The notes under the pieces were generated by a model. It was not told where the DNA came from. It saw only the letters and a list, made by a program, of their open reading frames with translations, and ran no database searches. The position numbers were made by a program, and so were the translations under genes. A stretch of 64,000 nucleotides of DNA from a virus. The DNA lies in the IMG/VR virus record IMGVR_UViG_3300022538_000472, positions 1 through 64,000 of that record; one strand, given 5' to 3'. Positions 50,386 through 59,462 of this stretch are shown piece by piece; the stretch's first letter is position 1, and every line of letters starts with the position of its first letter.

Positions 50386-50641
50386 CCAGGTAGGTTCCTT
50401 CCACGAACTCAGAAGACAGAATATTAGCAAGTAACTTCTCTGCTGCTTCTGTGGCGGTGTCTGCGTAGACCTTGGCATGTCTTCCTGCTACCCCTTCGAC
50501 CGGCCCGTCAAGGAAAGCCCATGCCTCCCATCCATTCGCGTCATATCCAATGGCGGGGAATAAGCCAACTGCGCACAACTTCTCTAGTACTTCACCAACC
50601 TTCTGCCAGTTCTCTCCAGATTCCATCATTATCTCCTCCAA
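50354..50641 (-). CDS. Hypothetical protein
   Basis: Ninety-five residues, helical start (NWQKVGEVLEKLCAVGLFPA) and ATEAAEKLLANIL. No motif. It overlaps the next glycosyltransferase by 32 bases. Confidence 0.5.
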   Translation of the reverse strand: MEEIMMESGENWQKVGEVLEKLCAVGLFPAIGYDANGWEAWAFLDGPVEGVAGRHAKVYADTATEAAEKLLANILSSEFVEGTYLDELLDSNSNA

Positions 50642-50678
50642 TAGTCAAGCGTTGGGGCAACTATCCAGCAGGTTGGTC

Positions 50679-51230
50679 TCATTTTTGTGATTCCCACGTA
50701 TCTGTCAAGACGGCAACTCTAGTCACATTCCAAAATTGACCCTCCTTGAAAACATGGTCAACTAGATACCCTGCTCGATGAAAACCTAGAGATTCACAGA
50801 GGTCAAATGCCTCTGAGTTCCTGGTCAGTATCTCACCGTAGACCTTATGCAATCCCAACATAGTGAAAGCAAAGTTGAGCAACGTCAGGAGCGCATCCTT
50901 GCCGTAGCCTTTTCCTCTGTACTCCTCTGCGATTAGGAACCGGCCATACTCTGCGCGCCGGTGGCGGAAGTCTATGTTCTGGAGTCCTATCGTGCCAATG
51001 GGAGGAGGAAAGGAGCTATCTTGGTGTAGATGATATGTACCTCTGAATTCTATCACAAAGAACCTCTGACTTGCATCGTGGCTCACTCGCTCATACCAGT
51101 CCAGGTGACTCTCCAGCGACACTGGCTCATCACTGAAAAAGTATCGTAGGTTGTCATTGCGCCACTTGACCAATTGGAGATGGTCGCCTGGCTCTGGAAA
51201 GCGCAATCTGACCAATTTACCCTCAATCAT
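50679..51230 (-). CDS. GNAT N-acetyltransferase
   Basis: RimJ/PseH-like: GKLVRLRFPEPGDHLQLVKW at the start, IGTIGLQNIDFRHRRAEYG, FLIAEEYRGKGYGKDALLTL (acetyl-CoA loop R-G-x-G-x-G/A) and NSEAFDLCESLGFHRAGYL. Close to the sugar aminotransferase at 52717, so it may acetylate the new amino group. Confidence 0.85.
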   Translation of the reverse strand: MIEGKLVRLRFPEPGDHLQLVKWRNDNLRYFFSDEPVSLESHLDWYERVSHDASQRFFVIEFRGTYHLHQDSSFPPPIGTIGLQNIDFRHRRAEYGRFLIAEEYRGKGYGKDALLTLLNFAFTMLGLHKVYGEILTRNSEAFDLCESLGFHRAGYLVDHVFKEGQFWNVTRVAVLTDTWESQK

Positions 51231-51613
51231 AGTCCAAACTCCTTAACTACAGTCAGACAGGTGGACAGAAACAGAACCAATTGCCCACGATCAATCTCAT
51301 CCCACGAATCATAGCTGGTCAGGAAATACTCATTGACTAAATCGAGAGGCTTATCATAGCCGACGGCGTGCGTCTCTGCCCGTTTATAAGTTGCACGAAA
51401 CACAGCATCATTACATGGATACAGTTCTTCCAGTGCACCCTCAATCAACCAATCCCCTGACCGTCCCTGCGACCAACCCTCTAGTGTTTCAACCATAAAG
51501 GGAACATCCATTTGTGCGGCACTTACGACAACCGGGCACTTTCGATATTTATTCCACTCTAGTTCATCAGTAGGAATTACATCGTGCTCCAACGTCGTGA
51601 CATTTCTAGTCAT
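51227..51613 (-). CDS. PGDYG-like conserved phage protein
   Basis: The start at ATG 51613 (MTRNVTTLEHDVIPTDELEW) forms an ATGA overlap with the upstream gene. The middle KCPVVVSAAQMDVPFMVETL, GRSGDWLIEGALEELYPCND matches a small conserved phage/bacterial domain (xxPGDWLI...YPC). Function unknown. Confidence 0.65.
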   Translation of the reverse strand: MTRNVTTLEHDVIPTDELEWNKYRKCPVVVSAAQMDVPFMVETLEGWSQGRSGDWLIEGALEELYPCNDAVFRATYKRAETHAVGYDKPLDLVNEYFLTSYDSWDEIDRGQLVLFLSTCLTVVKEFGL

Positions 51614-51828
51614 TCCAAGTCCTCCTTCAATCTGTACCAGATCACAGACGGCCAGAACAAATACCAAAGAAATGATGCTGTCCAACACCAAAAATCGCTA
51701 TCAGCAACGACCAATATCCAGAACCTTGGAAAATGGGTGACTTTCTTTTTAAGCCACTGCCGAGTCAGCACAATTCCCCCAATGTAGATCAACCAACCTA
51801 GCAAGTCAAGCCACTGGAGAATTGTCAT
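51610..51828 (-). CDS. Small membrane protein
   Basis: ATG 51828 with GGGAG upstream. Two hydrophobic segments (WLDLLGWLIYIGGIVL, FWILVVADSDFWCWTASFLW). No family. Confidence 0.5.
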   Translation of the reverse strand: MTILQWLDLLGWLIYIGGIVLTRQWLKKKVTHFPRFWILVVADSDFWCWTASFLWYLFWPSVIWYRLKEDLE

Positions 51829-51847
51829 AGCGTTCTCCCAAACCCCC

Positions 51848-52129
51848 TCATGTCTGAAATTGTCGGCCTTCCTCAGAGTTACCTGTAATGAGATATGCCA
51901 AATAGTCACTTGGTGGACGGGATAGAGTCAGATCAGACTTGTACGTACTCCCTCTTGGCATCGTGATCGTCAATGACATCTCCCCATCCCGAAATTCGCG
52001 AGTACCAACCAAGACACTCAGAATGGCTTGTGGGTTCTCCGTCTTGGGACAAAAGATAATCTCCACCGTCTCCCCAAGTTCCAATTCTAGCCGTGTAATC
52101 TCACCTGTATTGATTTGCATCTTGCTCAA
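51848..52129 (-). CDS. Hypothetical beta-rich protein
   Basis: Ninety-three residues starting MSKMQINTGEITRLELELGE, mostly beta-strand (VEIIFCPKTENPQAILSVLV). No motif recognised. Preceded by AAAAGGAGG. Confidence 0.5.
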   Translation of the reverse strand: MSKMQINTGEITRLELELGETVEIIFCPKTENPQAILSVLVGTREFRDGEMSLTITMPRGSTYKSDLTLSRPPSDYLAYLITGNSEEGRQFQT

Positions 52130-52146
52130 TCCTCCTTTTCAGAAAA

Positions 52147-52386
52147 CTACAAAGTCCTCTCAAACTCCCTCACATTCTCATCATAGAAACTTGGATCCTC
52201 CCCATTCTCCTGGTCAAGATACTTCTTGGCAAACGCAAGAAGAACCCGTCCAAGAATTCTTTCATCCATCGTAAAAACAGATGTCACTATCTCCCGACCC
52301 TGATGAAGGAAATATTGACGGAGTATTTGTAACCGGGATTCCAGATACTTCAGTTCAGACAATTCCAAACTTACTAATGCTTCCAC
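52147..52386 (-). CDS. Small helical protein, paralogue of 59143
   Basis: MEALVSLELSELKYLESRLQ ... ILGRVLLAFAKKYLDQE. Nearly the same as the gene at 59143 (MEALVSLKLSELKWLESRMR ... ILGEVLLAFFKKYLDWE). The preserved paralogues imply function, but none is known. Confidence 0.55.
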   Translation of the reverse strand: MEALVSLELSELKYLESRLQILRQYFLHQGREIVTSVFTMDERILGRVLLAFAKKYLDQENGEDPSFYDENVREFERTL

Positions 52387-52400
52387 TCTATCCTCCCAAG

Positions 52401-52691
52401 CTACAGCCAGTCCCCAAACTTTCTCACATTCTCTATATCATATCTTTCCAAGATGTCGGCCAAAATGCTCCCAATTTCTCTGCCCTGACTAGCCAAACGC
52501 CCAAAAACTTCCAAGATTGCTCGTGCTTCTCGTGGAGCAAGAGGAGACTGTATTATAGGCTTTGTTACCCAAGCCATCCACTTATCAGCATCAGTCTCAA
52601 CAGGAAGTGAATAAGGAAAACGCGCCAAAGCAACCCAAAAAACAGACCAATAGTCTAAAAGAACTCCACCAGGTGGTTCTTTCTCTTCCAT
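52401..52691 (-). CDS. Hypothetical protein
   Basis: Ninety-six residues, Trp-rich start (LLDYWSVFWVALARF) and helical C-terminus (ILEVFGRLASQGREIGSILA). No motif recognised. Confidence 0.5.
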   Translation of the reverse strand: MEEKEPPGGVLLDYWSVFWVALARFPYSLPVETDADKWMAWVTKPIIQSPLAPREARAILEVFGRLASQGREIGSILADILERYDIENVRKFGDWL

Positions 52692-52716
52692 TTATTCTTC
52701 TCCCTCTGTTGTAATC

Positions 52717-53880
52717 TCAGAGAGTCTTCCCAAACTCCCTCACACCCTCCACGACTTGCCCTATCTCATCCGTCGTCAGTCCAGGATACAATGGCAGTGT
52801 CAATATACGCTGCCATACATCCTCGGCAACCGGTAGACTTGGCTGGCCCTGGTCACGGTAGTAAGGCTGTAAGTGAATAGGCATATAGTGAACGCCTGTG
52901 GCAATGTCTCTGTCACGCAGGAACAGGTTAAGCCTATCTCTATACTCTGGCTTCTCCAATTTAATGTGGTACAGATGCCAGGAACTCTTGCAGTAGTCCC
53001 TCTTGACTGGCCGCTCTAGCCATCCCAGGTCAGCAAAGGCATCCTGGTAGAAGTCAACTATTGACCGCCTCATAATGTTAGAGACTTCTAACTTCTCCAA
53101 TTGAACTAGGCCAATGGCAGCGTTGAGGTCGCTCATGTGACACTTGTACCCTAGTCTGTCAATCTCGTAGTACCAGCCATACTTACCATACTGCCCGCGC
53201 GTGCCAGCCTTAACTTCCTCAGTACGCCCCCAGGTGGATTTGTCTATGCCGCACCAGCGGAGGCGGCAGAGGCTTTCGGCAATGGCAGCGTCAGAGGTAG
53301 TGACCATGCCACCTTCGCCACAGGTTAGATTCTTGACCGCGTGATGTGAGAAACACACTAGTGGAGAGAATAGATTAGAACCAATGCGCGTGCCACAATA
53401 TTCAGCGCCACAAGCGTGTGCAGCATCCTCAACAACAGCAACTGGAATCTGCCTGCTAAGGACACCTTCAAGCATCAAGAGGTCACAGGGATGTCCAGCA
53501 TAGTGGACTGGCAACACTGCTTTCGTCTTGTTAGTAACCTTCCAGTTGGCATCCGCATAATCCATGCAGAGAGTATCAGCGAACACATCCACGAACACCG
53601 GCTTAGCGCCGCAATACTCCACCGCGTGCGCCGTGGACACGAATGTGATGGTAGGCACTAGCACCTCATCCCCAGGCCCAATGCCAAGCACCAACAGAGC
53701 CAAATGTAGCGCCGCTGTGCCACTGTTCACAGCAACTGCGTGCTCAGCGCCGACGTACTCGGCAAACTTCTGCTCAAACTCCGCCACCTTTGGCCCCAGG
53801 CCAAGCCAGCCGGATTCGAGCACCTTGGTTACGGCTTTGATTTCGCGTTCATCTATCCACGGTTTGAACACTTGTATCAT
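52717..53880 (-). CDS. DegT/DnrJ/EryC1-type sugar aminotransferase
   Basis: MIQVFKPWIDEREIKAVTKV, NSGTAALHLALLVLGIGPGD, DEVLVPTITFVSTAHAVEYC, VVEDAAHACGAEY and the PLP lysine in FSHHAVKNLTCGEGGMVTT. C-terminal HLYHIKLE ... VHYMPIHLQPYY. PLP-dependent transfer of an amino group to a nucleotide keto-sugar. With the GNAT at 50679 it could make an N-acetylated amino-sugar for the transferases of this block. Confidence 0.9.
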   Translation of the reverse strand: MIQVFKPWIDEREIKAVTKVLESGWLGLGPKVAEFEQKFAEYVGAEHAVAVNSGTAALHLALLVLGIGPGDEVLVPTITFVSTAHAVEYCGAKPVFVDVFADTLCMDYADANWKVTNKTKAVLPVHYAGHPCDLLMLEGVLSRQIPVAVVEDAAHACGAEYCGTRIGSNLFSPLVCFSHHAVKNLTCGEGGMVTTSDAAIAESLCRLRWCGIDKSTWGRTEEVKAGTRGQYGKYGWYYEIDRLGYKCHMSDLNAAIGLVQLEKLEVSNIMRRSIVDFYQDAFADLGWLERPVKRDYCKSSWHLYHIKLEKPEYRDRLNLFLRDRDIATGVHYMPIHLQPYYRDQGQPSLPVAEDVWQRILTLPLYPGLTTDEIGQVVEGVREFGKTL

Positions 53881-53891
53881 GGCAAATCACC

Positions 53892-54230
53892 TCACTCGCC
53901 TTGTATCGTGCCTACAATCTCGAACTCCCCAACATGTGAATGTGGCTCAGTTCTACCGATTGCTTGGCACTCTTCACACCACTTGTATCCCAGGTGTGTC
54001 TCACCACAGATTTTACCACCGAAGGATTTGCCACATCCGTGTATTGAGATAGGAAAATCAAGCCAAGACTGTTCCTCTAGGTGTTCTTTAGTGCAATCAC
54101 AGCAGTACCAAAAGCCCAAATCTCGCGGGCAGGCTCTCTTTGGCGCTCTGATATGTGTGACGTCTGGGAAAGTCTCTGTGACTACTTCCTCTTCACGTTC
54201 GTCAATCCACGGTCCGAATACTTGTATCAT
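53892..54230 (-). CDS. Chimeric Cys-rich protein with aminotransferase start
   Basis: From ATG 54230 the first 15 residues (MIQVFGPWIDEREEEVV) repeat the start of the aminotransferase (MIQVFKPWIDEREIKAV). The rest is different: a Cys/His-rich, probably zinc-binding part (CCDCTKEHLEE, GCGKSFGGKICGE, WCEECQ). The gene seems to have acquired its 5' end by duplication. Confidence 0.6.
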   Translation of the reverse strand: MIQVFGPWIDEREEEVVTETFPDVTHIRAPKRACPRDLGFWYCCDCTKEHLEEQSWLDFPISIHGCGKSFGGKICGETHLGYKWCEECQAIGRTEPHSHVGEFEIVGTIQGE

Positions 54231-54441
54231 CTTCATCTTCCTCACTTCTCAGAATTGCAAAGGTAGTATACTCACTATCATTCCAAGCAAGCATCTTGCC
54301 ACTGTAAAGTGCCTCAATATGTTCATGCGTCAGTTGCACGACATCTGACCCACATCTATGTCCATACTTGTCAGCGGCTTCCTTAGTTGCCTCGATCACC
54401 TTGACACTATCGTTCGGGTCTGTCCAGAATGGAATCTTCAT
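54202..54441 (-). CDS. Hypothetical protein
   Basis: Seventy-nine residues, MKIPFWTDPNDSVKVIEATK at the start, HEHIEALYSGKMLAWNDSEY in the middle and an acidic C-terminus. It overlaps the previous gene. No motif recognised. Confidence 0.5.
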   Translation of the reverse strand: MKIPFWTDPNDSVKVIEATKEAADKYGHRCGSDVVQLTHEHIEALYSGKMLAWNDSEYTTFAILRSEEDEDDTSIRTVD

Positions 54442-54444
54442 ACC

Positions 54445-55275
54445 TCATCTCCCTATCAGATAATAATGCGCCCTCAGATGCTTTACACGCCATTTAGTCC
54501 AGTCACGGTCGTATCTTCGCGCAAACTCATCGAAGTAGGCAATGTTATCAATACCTAGCATGCTCCGATGGTACGCCAAGAGAAACGTTGGGAATTCTGC
54601 CACTAGTCGTTCAATCTCCCTTCTCAAAGGCATGTCAACTTCACACAGTGACCAAATGGCAATGAACAATGATTCGCGTGGGACTTGCTCCAGGAGAACT
54701 TTCAATGAGGGAATATCTGTAGCCAATTTGACAGCGCCTAGTCCCACAGTCCCAAGGTAGTACTCCTGTAAAAGCGAGAGAACTGGTAAGTCATAGATAA
54801 CATACTGCCCCTGAAAACCCAGTTCGTGAGCAATCCGACATAGACACCCATACCCGCCGCCGAACTCAAAGATGAACTGGAGGTCATGTATCCGTTTCCT
54901 GGTGACCAATTCAAATTGCAGCAGATGGTACGCCTGGTGGATTGCGTTTGGACTGGTCTCTCCATGGTGGACGTAGGGTACTGGCTTCCCAACTGGGACT
55001 TCATGAATCGCAGGACGCCAGCGGGATTGCCAGTCGGAGCGCTCTTGTAGTGCGGTGAATTCATGATGGAACCGTGGCGCATTTCGTGGGGCCATCGTGC
55101 CCTCAATTCTAGTGCCTTGCAGAAACTCATCCAGGTTACAATCCAAGAGTTCTTGACGGATTTGATTCTGGTAATGATACCAGTATGCTGCCTCATCTGA
55201 GAGACCGTCTAGGTCAGAATGAGGGAGCCGCCTCAGTGCCTCCAGAGTTGTTTCACGGAAGTCGCCTTTCACCAT
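54445..55275 (-). CDS. Putative sugar O-methyltransferase
   Basis: FEFGGGYGCLCRIAHELGFQ is a SAM-binding motif I; YVIYDLPVLSLLQEYYLG is the following acidic strand. These match putative sugar O-methyltransferases of polysaccharide clusters. The start at ATG 55275 has GAGGAG upstream and overlaps the neighbour's end by seven bases. Confidence 0.7.
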   Translation of the reverse strand: MVKGDFRETTLEALRRLPHSDLDGLSDEAAYWYHYQNQIRQELLDCNLDEFLQGTRIEGTMAPRNAPRFHHEFTALQERSDWQSRWRPAIHEVPVGKPVPYVHHGETSPNAIHQAYHLLQFELVTRKRIHDLQFIFEFGGGYGCLCRIAHELGFQGQYVIYDLPVLSLLQEYYLGTVGLGAVKLATDIPSLKVLLEQVPRESLFIAIWSLCEVDMPLRREIERLVAEFPTFLLAYHRSMLGIDNIAYFDEFARRYDRDWTKWRVKHLRAHYYLIGR

Positions 55276-56018
55276 GCCCACTCCTCTGGCGGTCTAAGTG
55301 TCTTCCAATCCACCGGCATCAAAATCGTCTCCGTTGGTTTATCTGCTCTCACTGGCACGTCGCCACAGTGGAAGCAGAACGTATCAGTCAGGTAACCGAT
55401 CTTGAGTCCCACTTCACGCGCCCGTCCGCATCGCTGCGAGTCAGGGAAATAACCACCACCTCTGATGTTCTGCCCCTTGTGCGTTTTATGCTGCCAGCCT
55501 GTCAATACGCGGCGCTGTACACACTGAAAGTGACCTGGCAATGCCTTGCACTCTGTGATCGGCCCGACCCTGCGAATTGCACCCCGCGCCCCGCCTTGGT
55601 CTACCCGCTCATAATTCTTGCCAGGGCTGTTGAGCGCCACGATGCCAAATTCTCTGTGGCTGCGCATTGCGTCAAGAAGCCGCCGTAGCCAGTCGGGGTT
55701 TACATCAGGACACAATATGTCGTCGTCGGTAAACACGATTGGATCAGAACGCGACATCTCAAAGCCAAGATTGAGATTCGCTCGCTGGCCCCAGCGTTCA
55801 TTTCTGAAGACAAGTTTGTGGATTTTACCACTTGCCTCGAGTCCTTGCAGAAGTCCACGCACACCAGTTCCTGGCTCTGAGGCATCGTCAATCACAATTA
55901 AGTGATATGGCGTGCGGGTGCGCTCGTTTAGGAACTTGATGCATTTCTCTACATAGTCACGCCGCACCTGGCGGTCTCTGGTCGTGCGAGTGGTCACGAT
56001 GATGTCAATCGGTCTCAC
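55269..56018 (-). CDS. Family 2 glycosyltransferase
   Basis: IDIIVTTRTTRDRQVRRDYV, LIVIDDASEPGTGVRGLL, NLGFEMSRSDPIVFTDDDIL (DDD), FQCVQRRVLTGWQ. Paralogue of the enzyme at 32061. GTGA overlap at its start with the upstream gene. Confidence 0.85.
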   Translation of the reverse strand: MRPIDIIVTTRTTRDRQVRRDYVEKCIKFLNERTRTPYHLIVIDDASEPGTGVRGLLQGLEASGKIHKLVFRNERWGQRANLNLGFEMSRSDPIVFTDDDILCPDVNPDWLRRLLDAMRSHREFGIVALNSPGKNYERVDQGGARGAIRRVGPITECKALPGHFQCVQRRVLTGWQHKTHKGQNIRGGGYFPDSQRCGRAREVGLKIGYLTDTFCFHCGDVPVRADKPTETILMPVDWKTLRPPEEWAW

Positions 56019-57058
56019 TGTCCCGCCTCTCTGAGACTCAGAATCTCAGACACCCGCACATCCCAGGTGTGCTTTTGTCTTACGATCTCTGAGCCACGTT
56101 GAGCAATCTCATTCCTCTGATCCTCATTTTCCAGATAATATCGCACTTTCTCGACCGCTTCACTCCTAGTCGTGAACCACTGTAGGTGCTCACACCGGGT
56201 AAAGACAGTTTCAAGACCAGGGAAATAGCGTATCAACAGGAATGCGCCACTCGCCATCGTGTTGAATATGCGCCGCCAGGAGGCATACATCCTGACATTT
56301 GCATTCAGGCTGAGTGCAATCTTAGCGCGTGAACAGGCCCAGGCAAGACCGTCGCCATCGGTGAATCTGTGAAAATGCACTTGCTTCAATCCACGCATCT
56401 TTGTCCAGTTTCCACCGAAGACATGGACGTTCAGGTCAATTTGAGCGAGAGTACTGAGCAATTCCGCCCGCTCGCAGCCTCCCTCTCGGATGGGACGACC
56501 CATGAAGACTATGTCAAAGTCTCGCTTTTCAACCTTGCGTGGATAGTACACTGAAGGATCAGTCCCAGTCCACCAGAAGCCAACACGCTGACAGCCTGCC
56601 TCTTTGTGCATCGTTACTATGTCGAGGTCTTGGTGACATAGCAGTGTCCAGTCTGCTATCCCGCCAATATCCACAACCCAGGGCTTAGGTTTGCGTGAGA
56701 AGTCGCCATAGTAATGCACGACAAATGCGTCAGTCTTTGCCTTGATGCGCTTCACTGTTTCGCCATCCAGATACTCACACTTGCCAAGATGTACTAAGTC
56801 AGGCTTGTACCAAGCCGCAACCTTCACCAAGTCGTCGCGCATGGATTGTAAGCCACACGCGACCAGTTCCTTCCATTCTGGACACTCCCAGATTTCGGGC
56901 CTCGACCAGGGCGCTTTAGTCTCGTGCGTCTTGGCACGGTAGTCATAAGTGTACAACTCACCGGCGCGGCGATAGGCGGCTGCCAGGCCCTGGGTATTGG
57001 CCCAGGCTGCTAGGGTGGAGAAGGCATCCACATAAAGAATTCTAAGAGAATCCGGCAT
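56015..57058 (-). CDS. CgeB-like glycosyltransferase
   Basis: GT-B fold: LRILYVDAFSTLAAWANTQG, LVHLGKCEYLDGETV, YYGDFSRKPKPWVVDIGGIA, FWWTGTDPSVYYP, FDIVFMGRP and the C-terminal ASWRRIFNTMASGAFLLIRY as in CgeB/DUF3880 enzymes. Tandem paralogue of the next gene. Confidence 0.75.
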   Translation of the reverse strand: MPDSLRILYVDAFSTLAAWANTQGLAAAYRRAGELYTYDYRAKTHETKAPWSRPEIWECPEWKELVACGLQSMRDDLVKVAAWYKPDLVHLGKCEYLDGETVKRIKAKTDAFVVHYYGDFSRKPKPWVVDIGGIADWTLLCHQDLDIVTMHKEAGCQRVGFWWTGTDPSVYYPRKVEKRDFDIVFMGRPIREGGCERAELLSTLAQIDLNVHVFGGNWTKMRGLKQVHFHRFTDGDGLAWACSRAKIALSLNANVRMYASWRRIFNTMASGAFLLIRYFPGLETVFTRCEHLQWFTTRSEAVEKVRYYLENEDQRNEIAQRGSEIVRQKHTWDVRVSEILSLREAGQ

Positions 57059-58019
57059 ATTCCAGCATCTTCCTTATTCTGCAATCCCAGGTGTGATTCC
57101 TGAGCACTTCCTCACGTCCCTGTCTACCAATCTTATCTCGTTCACCAGGATGGTTCTGATAGTAGTGCACCTTGTCCACTGCCTCTGGAATGGACTTAAA
57201 CCAATCCAAGTGAACACCTCGCTTGAATATCTTCTCTAATCCAGTGAAGTACCGTGTCAGAAAAAAGACACCACATACCATAGAGTTGAGCATGCGGGGC
57301 CAGGAGGTGTAACCTGGCACATTATGCGCACCATAACCCAGCGCAATCTCGGCACGGGAGCACGCCATTGAGAAACCCTCACTGCCAACATAGCGATGGT
57401 GAAAGACCCGTGCATGTTTGACCTTGTCCCAGCCTCTGCCAAAGACATTGACTCGATATCGCCTTGCTAATGCCTCCACCAACTCTTTGCGCCCAGCATA
57501 CCACTCAAATTGTGCCGGGTTTCCCAACGTGCCCATGAAGACTACTGACAGATCGCGGCTCTTGACTTTGTGTGACCTATAGATCTCGGAGTCGGTTCCG
57601 GCGGGCCAGTAGCCGATGCTTTTACAACCCGCTTTCTTGTAGGCTTTGACCAATGGCCCGCCGTCAATTTGCATCACAGTGCGATCACAGGCGCGGCCTA
57701 TATCCACGACCCAGGGGATGACATTGGGACGGTAGTCACCGAAGAAGTGAATGATCTTGACTTTAGGGACGGCATTCCTTATGCCTATAATTGACCACCC
57801 CTTGATACTCTCACACTTGCCAAGGTGAACAAAGTCGGGCTTGAACTCAGCAGCAGTCTGCATAAGACTGCGGTTCATTCGTTCACCACCATGCTGCTTT
57901 GCCAGGGTTCTGTAGTCGAAGGTGCGAACTTGGGCCACCTTGCTGTAGGCTTTTGTCATGCCTGCGACGTTGGCTATGGCGTTTGGTGCTTTGAGCGCGT
58001 CTACGTAGAGAACTTTCAC
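57042..58019 (-). CDS. CgeB-like glycosyltransferase
   Basis: VLYVDALKAPNAIANVAGMT, FVHLGKCESIKGWSI, FFGDYRPNVIPWVVDIGRAC, YWPAGTDSEIY, LSVVFMGTLG and TSWPRMLNSMVCGVFFLTRY. About half of the positions match the gene at 56015, so the pair arose by tandem duplication. Confidence 0.77.
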   Translation of the reverse strand: MKVLYVDALKAPNAIANVAGMTKAYSKVAQVRTFDYRTLAKQHGGERMNRSLMQTAAEFKPDFVHLGKCESIKGWSIIGIRNAVPKVKIIHFFGDYRPNVIPWVVDIGRACDRTVMQIDGGPLVKAYKKAGCKSIGYWPAGTDSEIYRSHKVKSRDLSVVFMGTLGNPAQFEWYAGRKELVEALARRYRVNVFGRGWDKVKHARVFHHRYVGSEGFSMACSRAEIALGYGAHNVPGYTSWPRMLNSMVCGVFFLTRYFTGLEKIFKRGVHLDWFKSIPEAVDKVHYYQNHPGERDKIGRQGREEVLRNHTWDCRIRKMLEYAGFS

Positions 58020-58546
58020 TTTTTCACTGCCTCACAGACGATATCACCGTTCGGTCTATACTCAATACCTTTATTCTGCCTGGTCTTGGTCACTTCACAC
58101 TGTACAATTCTAAACCCAAACCGAGGAAGGATGCGCCGAAGCCGTTCTACTGAAAAGCCAGTGCGGGTGAGGAAGCCGGGGCCACCAGTCTGGTGTCCGA
58201 AGATATTCAGCAGGCCCCAAGCGCCCTTACCGCTGCCGTCCTTGCCGTAGCGATAGTCGTCGCCACGCTCGACAAACTCACGGGCATAGATCTCGAAATT
58301 GGGACAGCGGATGACCAGCTTGCCGCCGGGCTTTAGGACTCTGTGCCATTCGCGCAGTGCTGCCTCAAACTCGTGTGGCGGAAGGTGCTCGACCATGTGG
58401 GAGGAGAATACTTCCTCTATGCTGTTATTGGCGTACATTGGGAGTTCGTGCGCCGCTGCTTTTACGTCAGCTTTTGATTCGTACTTATCCACTGAGACAT
58501 AGCCAGGCTTGCGAACTACGCCGCTTCCGATGTTGAGTTTGGTCAT
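58016..58546 (-). CDS. SAM-dependent methyltransferase
   Basis: KLNIGSGVVRKPGYVSVDKY carries motif I; SHMVEHLPPHEFEAALREWH and VLKPGGKLVIRCPNFEIYA are typical Methyltransf_11 motifs. A truncated copy of its first 25 codons lies at 59645. Confidence 0.82.
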   Translation of the reverse strand: MTKLNIGSGVVRKPGYVSVDKYESKADVKAAAHELPMYANNSIEEVFSSHMVEHLPPHEFEAALREWHRVLKPGGKLVIRCPNFEIYAREFVERGDDYRYGKDGSGKGAWGLLNIFGHQTGGPGFLTRTGFSVERLRRILPRFGFRIVQCEVTKTRQNKGIEYRPNGDIVCEAVKK

Positions 58547-58549
58547 TGT

Positions 58550-59149
58550 CTAACTCCATTGGTCCTCCACATACTTCCTGGCCTCCCTCCTCATGTGACC
58601 AGGAATTCTTACACCTGAAGCTATATATCCAATGAAGTTGGTGGCTTTCTCCGCTGGGTAAATGTTGACAGGTCCAGCAACGTAACCTAGAACAGATATA
58701 TTTCTGGCAGTTATTTCCTCGTCCCCATTCTCGTAAACACACACCAGACACACCTCGGTCAAGGCAAATGCCACAAGGGGTTCGACGCGAGCATATCTAC
58801 GATCATCTTCGTGATACTCGGCATATACAGACTGCCAACCACTGGCCGGAATCATACTCAGTGGCTTGTAGGTTCTGTCAAAACGACTTACCTTTGTGGG
58901 AATTCCCTTTCGTTCACTCTTGGCATAATCATCGTATACTCTTGCAGTGATATAATAATCCAAGATGTCCTTATTCATGTCAATATCTATTCGTAGCGGA
59001 AATCCAGCATCGAGACTAACTTCCTTAAAGACATAATAAGCTAGATCCGTAAAGAGTTTCGCGAAACTCTGCTCGAATCGCTGTCTGCCCTCATCTACAG
59101 AACAGGCAGTGTCAAAGTTCTCTTGACGTACAACTATGGGTTTCACCAT
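58550..59149 (-). CDS. Hypothetical protein
   Basis: 199 residues behind AGGAGG. Mixed alpha/beta (MNKDILDYYITARVYDDY, GPVNIYPAEKATNFIGYIAS). No family recognised. Its end is three bases from the methyltransferase start. Confidence 0.55.
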   Translation of the reverse strand: MVKPIVVRQENFDTACSVDEGRQRFEQSFAKLFTDLAYYVFKEVSLDAGFPLRIDIDMNKDILDYYITARVYDDYAKSERKGIPTKVSRFDRTYKPLSMIPASGWQSVYAEYHEDDRRYARVEPLVAFALTEVCLVCVYENGDEEITARNISVLGYVAGPVNIYPAEKATNFIGYIASGVRIPGHMRREARKYVEDQWS

Positions 59150-59385
59150 GGTGCCTCCTCATTGAACACTTCCTCATCCAGCGCCAAGAAACTTGGTTCT
59201 TTCTCTTTCTCCCAATCAAGATACTTTTTGAAGAATGCAAGGAGAACCTCTCCAAGAATCTCTTCCTCTATCGTAAAAGCAGGCGGAACCAATCTCTTAC
59301 AGTGGAGAAAGCTCTGACGAAGCGACCGCATCCGAGATTCTAGCCACTTCAGTTCGGACAATTTTAGACTTACTAATGCTTCCAC
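59143..59385 (-). CDS. Small helical protein, paralogue of 52147
   Basis: GTG 59385 with TAAGGAGG. MEALVSLKLSELKWLESRMR and EEEILGEVLLAFFKKYLDWE repeat the protein at 52147. Overlaps the next gene by seven bases. Confidence 0.55.
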   Translation of the reverse strand: MEALVSLKLSELKWLESRMRSLRQSFLHCKRLVPPAFTIEEEILGEVLLAFFKKYLDWEKEKEPSFLALDEEVFNEEAPW

Positions 59386-59462
59386 TTTACCTCCTTATAA
59401 TGGGCTTGAATTAACAAGCCTCCACCTACCACGGCTATCGAGTTACTTATGGCCAAGTTAAC

